A stretch of 23,406 bases of DNA from a virus: IMG/VR virus record IMGVR_UViG_3300031951_001224, positions 1-23,406 of that record. One strand, given 5' to 3'. The notes under the pieces are model-generated. The model was not told where the DNA came from. It saw only the letters and a list, made by a program, of their open reading frames with translations, and did not search any database. Below, in pieces: positions 21,229-23,406 of the stretch. The translations under genes and the position numbers were made by a program. Positions within the stretch are counted from its first letter, which is position 1, and the number at the start of each line of letters is the position of its first letter.

Positions 21229-23057
21229 TTATCCTCCAGTATTTCAATGCGAGCTTTTAAATTCTCTATGATTGCTTGTTGTTCTTGTATAGCAGCAGTC
21301 AATGTGGCTACTAGGAATGATGTATCAACCATCTGATATTTTGGTTCATCATTTTCATCTACAGCATCTTTTTCACCAGTAACAGCTTCAGGAACAACTT
21401 CTTGTAATTCATGAGCAATAAATCCTTGACCGTTTCCACCTATTTTCCAATTGTAAGTAACTGGATTAAGTTGTGAAACTTTTGCCAATGCACCAGTCAT
21501 AGGTACAATATTTTCTTTTAATCGGTAGTCAGAAGTTGTGTTGTATGAAGTCCCACCGCTTGTTGTTTGAATAGAACCACGAATACCATTTCTATTACCA
21601 AAGTTTATATGTGTTTCTGTTCCTGTTCCAAACCCAAAAAATGTTGAGCTAGCGTTTGTATTGTTAATTTCAACGCCGCCATTTGTTGAACTAGGCTGAG
21701 CATTATAGTTTTCACATTGAAATCTTGTACCGCCATTTTGTGTAACACGCATCCGTTCACCATACGAAGCGCCTCCGTTGGTACGAGTAGTAAATCCTAT
21801 TGCTCCACCAGCAGCTTGGTCTGTATTAATAAAATTTATTTGACCATTAATGTTTCCACCAGAATCAAAATTAGAGATAGCTGCCATATTACCAACGGTA
21901 TTATTGGTATTCTGAATCGCAACTGGTCCTTCACCAGCAAGACCGGTACCAGTATTTGTATTGGATCCTTTAACAAAAAGAATTTCTTTATTTGCTGTTG
22001 AGTTAACAAGTGTTAATGGATATTGAGGATTGTTAGTACCAATACCAACATCGCCAGCAAAATAATTTTTATTACTAGAAGTTGCTTGGTAAATACCCCA
22101 AGGATTAGTTACTGAGCCACCGCTTATTGGGTCTGACATATTGCCAATGTATAAACCATACGAATTGGTAATTGTGACGCCTGTTTGAGCAACAATAGGA
22201 TCGGCTTTATAAACAGCGGCATCAGGAATTGTATAAGTTGAACCACCAATACCAACAATTCGTGATGCAAAAGAACTAACTACTCCAGTAGTTGCAGCGG
22301 TAATTCTATAGTCTGCATAAATGTTATTTTGAGCTGCACCACTTCTAGCAACTGAAGATCCAACATCTAAAGTAGCTGCAGGACTAGTTGTTCCAATTCC
22401 AACATTACCACTAGTATCTATGCGTAGTCTTTCGCTACCGCCTGTATACATTGTGAGAGGCACATAAGAGCCTGTACCAACAGCATTAGATTGAATACGC
22501 AATTCATTGGTATTAATAATAAATGCACCTACACCAGCATTTGCTGTATCAGTTCCGTTATATGCGTTCCATGCACATTGCGTTCCTGTTCCATTAGGAA
22601 TTAATCCAACAGTTGTTGATCCATTAGTAGTGCTGGATTGAAACAATACCCGATTAGCAACAGTAGCGTTACTAAAATCACCAGTAATACGAACACCTGT
22701 GCCTGTGAAAGTGAGATTGCCTGAAATTGATGGTGTTGTAAGTGTAACACTACTAGCTATTTCTGTTGTACCTACCGTACCAGGAGCCGGCTTCACCAAT
22801 TGAGTTACTGGAGATGTGTAGCGAACATAGATGTTATTTGTTCCGCTGGGTGGTGCAGAAGTAAATGTGATTACATTACCTGCTACCGTAAATGCTGAAG
22901 ATGGATTTTGTGGTACGTTTTCAATAAACGCTTGAACATCAAATACAGAACCAACTGTGCGACTTAATGTAAATGCTGTAGCTGAACCATTGCCATTAAA
23001 GTAATCAACAGCAGGTGTAAAGTTTTGAACGACATTGCTATTACCCAAATAACCCAT
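21225..23057 (-). CDS. Long tail fibre with C-terminal S74 self-cleaving chaperone
   Basis: The 610-aa protein has modules in this order: an N-terminal attachment domain (1-80, MGYLGNSNVVQNFTPAVDYF ... NIYVRYTSP) shared with the 329-aa fibre; a shaft with beta-helix repeats SGNVGIGTTSPAATLDV (216-232) and DVGIGTNNPQYPLTLV (336-351); and the S74 intramolecular chaperone domain from Ser509 (SDYRLKENI, with Lys514). The chaperone domain contains LNPVTYNWKIGGNGQGFIAHELQEVVPEAV (531-560) and ends in a coiled coil (IQEQQAIIENLKARIEILEDK). Known S74 domains fold and trimerise fibres and then cut themselves off just before this Ser, using the Ser/Lys pair. Both residues are present, so self-cleavage is likely, leaving ~508 aa in the virion. 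The ribosome-binding site is AAAGGTAA. Confidence 0.88.
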   Translation of the reverse strand: MGYLGNSNVVQNFTPAVDYFNGNGSATAFTLSRTVGSVFDVQAFIENVPQNPSSAFTVAGNVITFTSAPPSGTNNIYVRYTSPVTQLVKPAPGTVGTTEIASSVTLTTPSISGNLTFTGTGVRITGDFSNATVANRVLFQSSTTNGSTTVGLIPNGTGTQCAWNAYNGTDTANAGVGAFIINTNELRIQSNAVGTGSYVPLTMYTGGSERLRIDTSGNVGIGTTSPAATLDVGSSVARSGAAQNNIYADYRITAATTGVVSSFASRIVGIGGSTYTIPDAAVYKADPIVAQTGVTITNSYGLYIGNMSDPISGGSVTNPWGIYQATSSNKNYFAGDVGIGTNNPQYPLTLVNSTANKEILFVKGSNTNTGTGLAGEGPVAIQNTNNTVGNMAAISNFDSGGNINGQINFINTDQAAGGAIGFTTRTNGGASYGERMRVTQNGGTRFQCENYNAQPSSTNGGVEINNTNASSTFFGFGTGTETHINFGNRNGIRGSIQTTSGGTSYNTTSDYRLKENIVPMTGALAKVSQLNPVTYNWKIGGNGQGFIAHELQEVVPEAVTGEKDAVDENDEPKYQMVDTSFLVATLTAAIQEQQAIIENLKARIEILEDK

Positions 23058-23066
23058 GGTTTACCT

Positions 23067-23396
23067 TTAAGTAATTACAAGAGCAGATGTAATAACATCC
23101 ATCGAGGTGTTTGCAGAAGAAGATACACGCAATATATCTCCTGCATTAAGAATTAATTTTTGGTCACCACCTACCACAACAAGAGAACCACCTGTTGGTA
23201 TTGGTGCAAATCGTGCCACAAAATAATCTACACCTGACCGAGTGATGTATACATTGGCTGTGATGTTATTCGCCACAGATGTATTGGTGCAACTTAGACC
23301 AATGATAGTCGTTTGTGAACCAGTAGATGCTGTGACAACCGTAGCGTTTGTCGTTGGCACATCTTTGTTGACGTATGAGGTAAGGGTATTTGGCAT
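23067..23396 (-). CDS. Small virion-type protein at the head of the fibre cassette (109 aa)
   Basis: Reads MPNTLTSYVNKDVPTTNATVVTASTGSQTTIIGLSCTN, then NVYITRSGVDYFVARFAPIPTGGSLVVVGGDQKLILNAGDILRV. The pattern T-x-I-G-L, then I-P-x-G-G-S-L-x-V-x-G-G-D-Q-K, then L-x-x-G-D-x-L-x-V is one I recall from small structural proteins of T4-like phages of aquatic bacteria; it suggests a compact beta-sandwich. It could be a head decoration or fibre-base component; which is uncertain. The ribosome-binding site GGAATACAAT sits at the very end of the window, and the gene seems to begin the leftward fibre group or continue one that starts off the right edge. Nothing supports a longer start within the last 10 bases. 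Confidence 0.78.
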   Translation of the reverse strand: MPNTLTSYVNKDVPTTNATVVTASTGSQTTIIGLSCTNTSVANNITANVYITRSGVDYFVARFAPIPTGGSLVVVGGDQKLILNAGDILRVSSSANTSMDVITSALVIT

Positions 23397-23406
23397 ATTG
23401 TATTCC

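Overview
The window is part of the structural-gene region of a T4-like, contractile-tailed bacteriophage. The evidence is a nearly complete run of T4-type morphogenesis genes in T4 order, all on the minus strand. Read in the direction of transcription (right to left) they are 13, 14, 15, 16, 17 (terminase), 18 (sheath), 19 (tube), 20 (portal), 67, 68, 21 (prohead protease) and 22 (scaffold, cut by the left edge). The major capsid gene 23 would be expected just outside the left edge. The DNA is AT-rich, and the protein set resembles T4-like phages of aquatic bacteria such as cyanobacteria and SAR11. The host cannot be determined from this window. Coding density is very high: there is no gene-free stretch over 300 bases, no tRNA, no CRISPR array and no insertion sequence. 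Every supported gene is on the minus strand; the plus-strand reading frames are shadows.

Layout from right to left. (1) About 23.4-13.9 kb is a cassette of 15 tail-fibre and adhesin-type proteins. It holds a 610-aa fibre with a C-terminal S74 self-cleaving chaperone, a poly-glycine adhesin, three proteins ending in related C1q-like jelly rolls, a lectin-like fibre protein, a collagen-like fibre, and several 59-116 aa proteins interleaved with them. Most are coupled by ATGA or TAATG start/stop overlaps. (2) About 13.8-11.05 kb holds the neck and tail-completion genes 13, 14 and 15. (3) About 11.04-9.84 kb is a whisker- or fibre-like protein placed between genes 15 and 16. (4) About 9.8-7.0 kb is the packaging operon, small terminase and large terminase, with a glycosyltransferase-like gene wedged between them by ATGA overlaps on both sides. 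(5) About 6.9-4.7 kb holds sheath and tube, followed by a strong UUCG hairpin. (6) About 4.6-0.0 kb holds portal, prohead-core proteins, an unidentified 174-aa protein, the prohead protease and the scaffold.

How the genes work together. Gp20, gp67, gp68, gp21 and gp22 build and mature the prohead. Gp16 and gp17 pump DNA through the portal. Gp13 and gp14 seal the neck, and gp15 caps the tail made of gp18 and gp19. The fibre cassette supplies host recognition. T4-type late promoter boxes (TATAAATA and close variants on the minus strand) precede genes 22, 67, 18, 19 and possibly 13 and the collagen-like fibre, which fits late expression.

The least ordinary features are the glycosyltransferase-like insertion in the terminase operon, a small beta-domain present near the C-termini of both gp14 and gp15, the triplicated C1q-like fibre tips, and a hairpin that displays the gene 13 ribosome-binding site. 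I see no sign of a defence system, retroelement or integration module. All function calls were made from sequence patterns without a database search.
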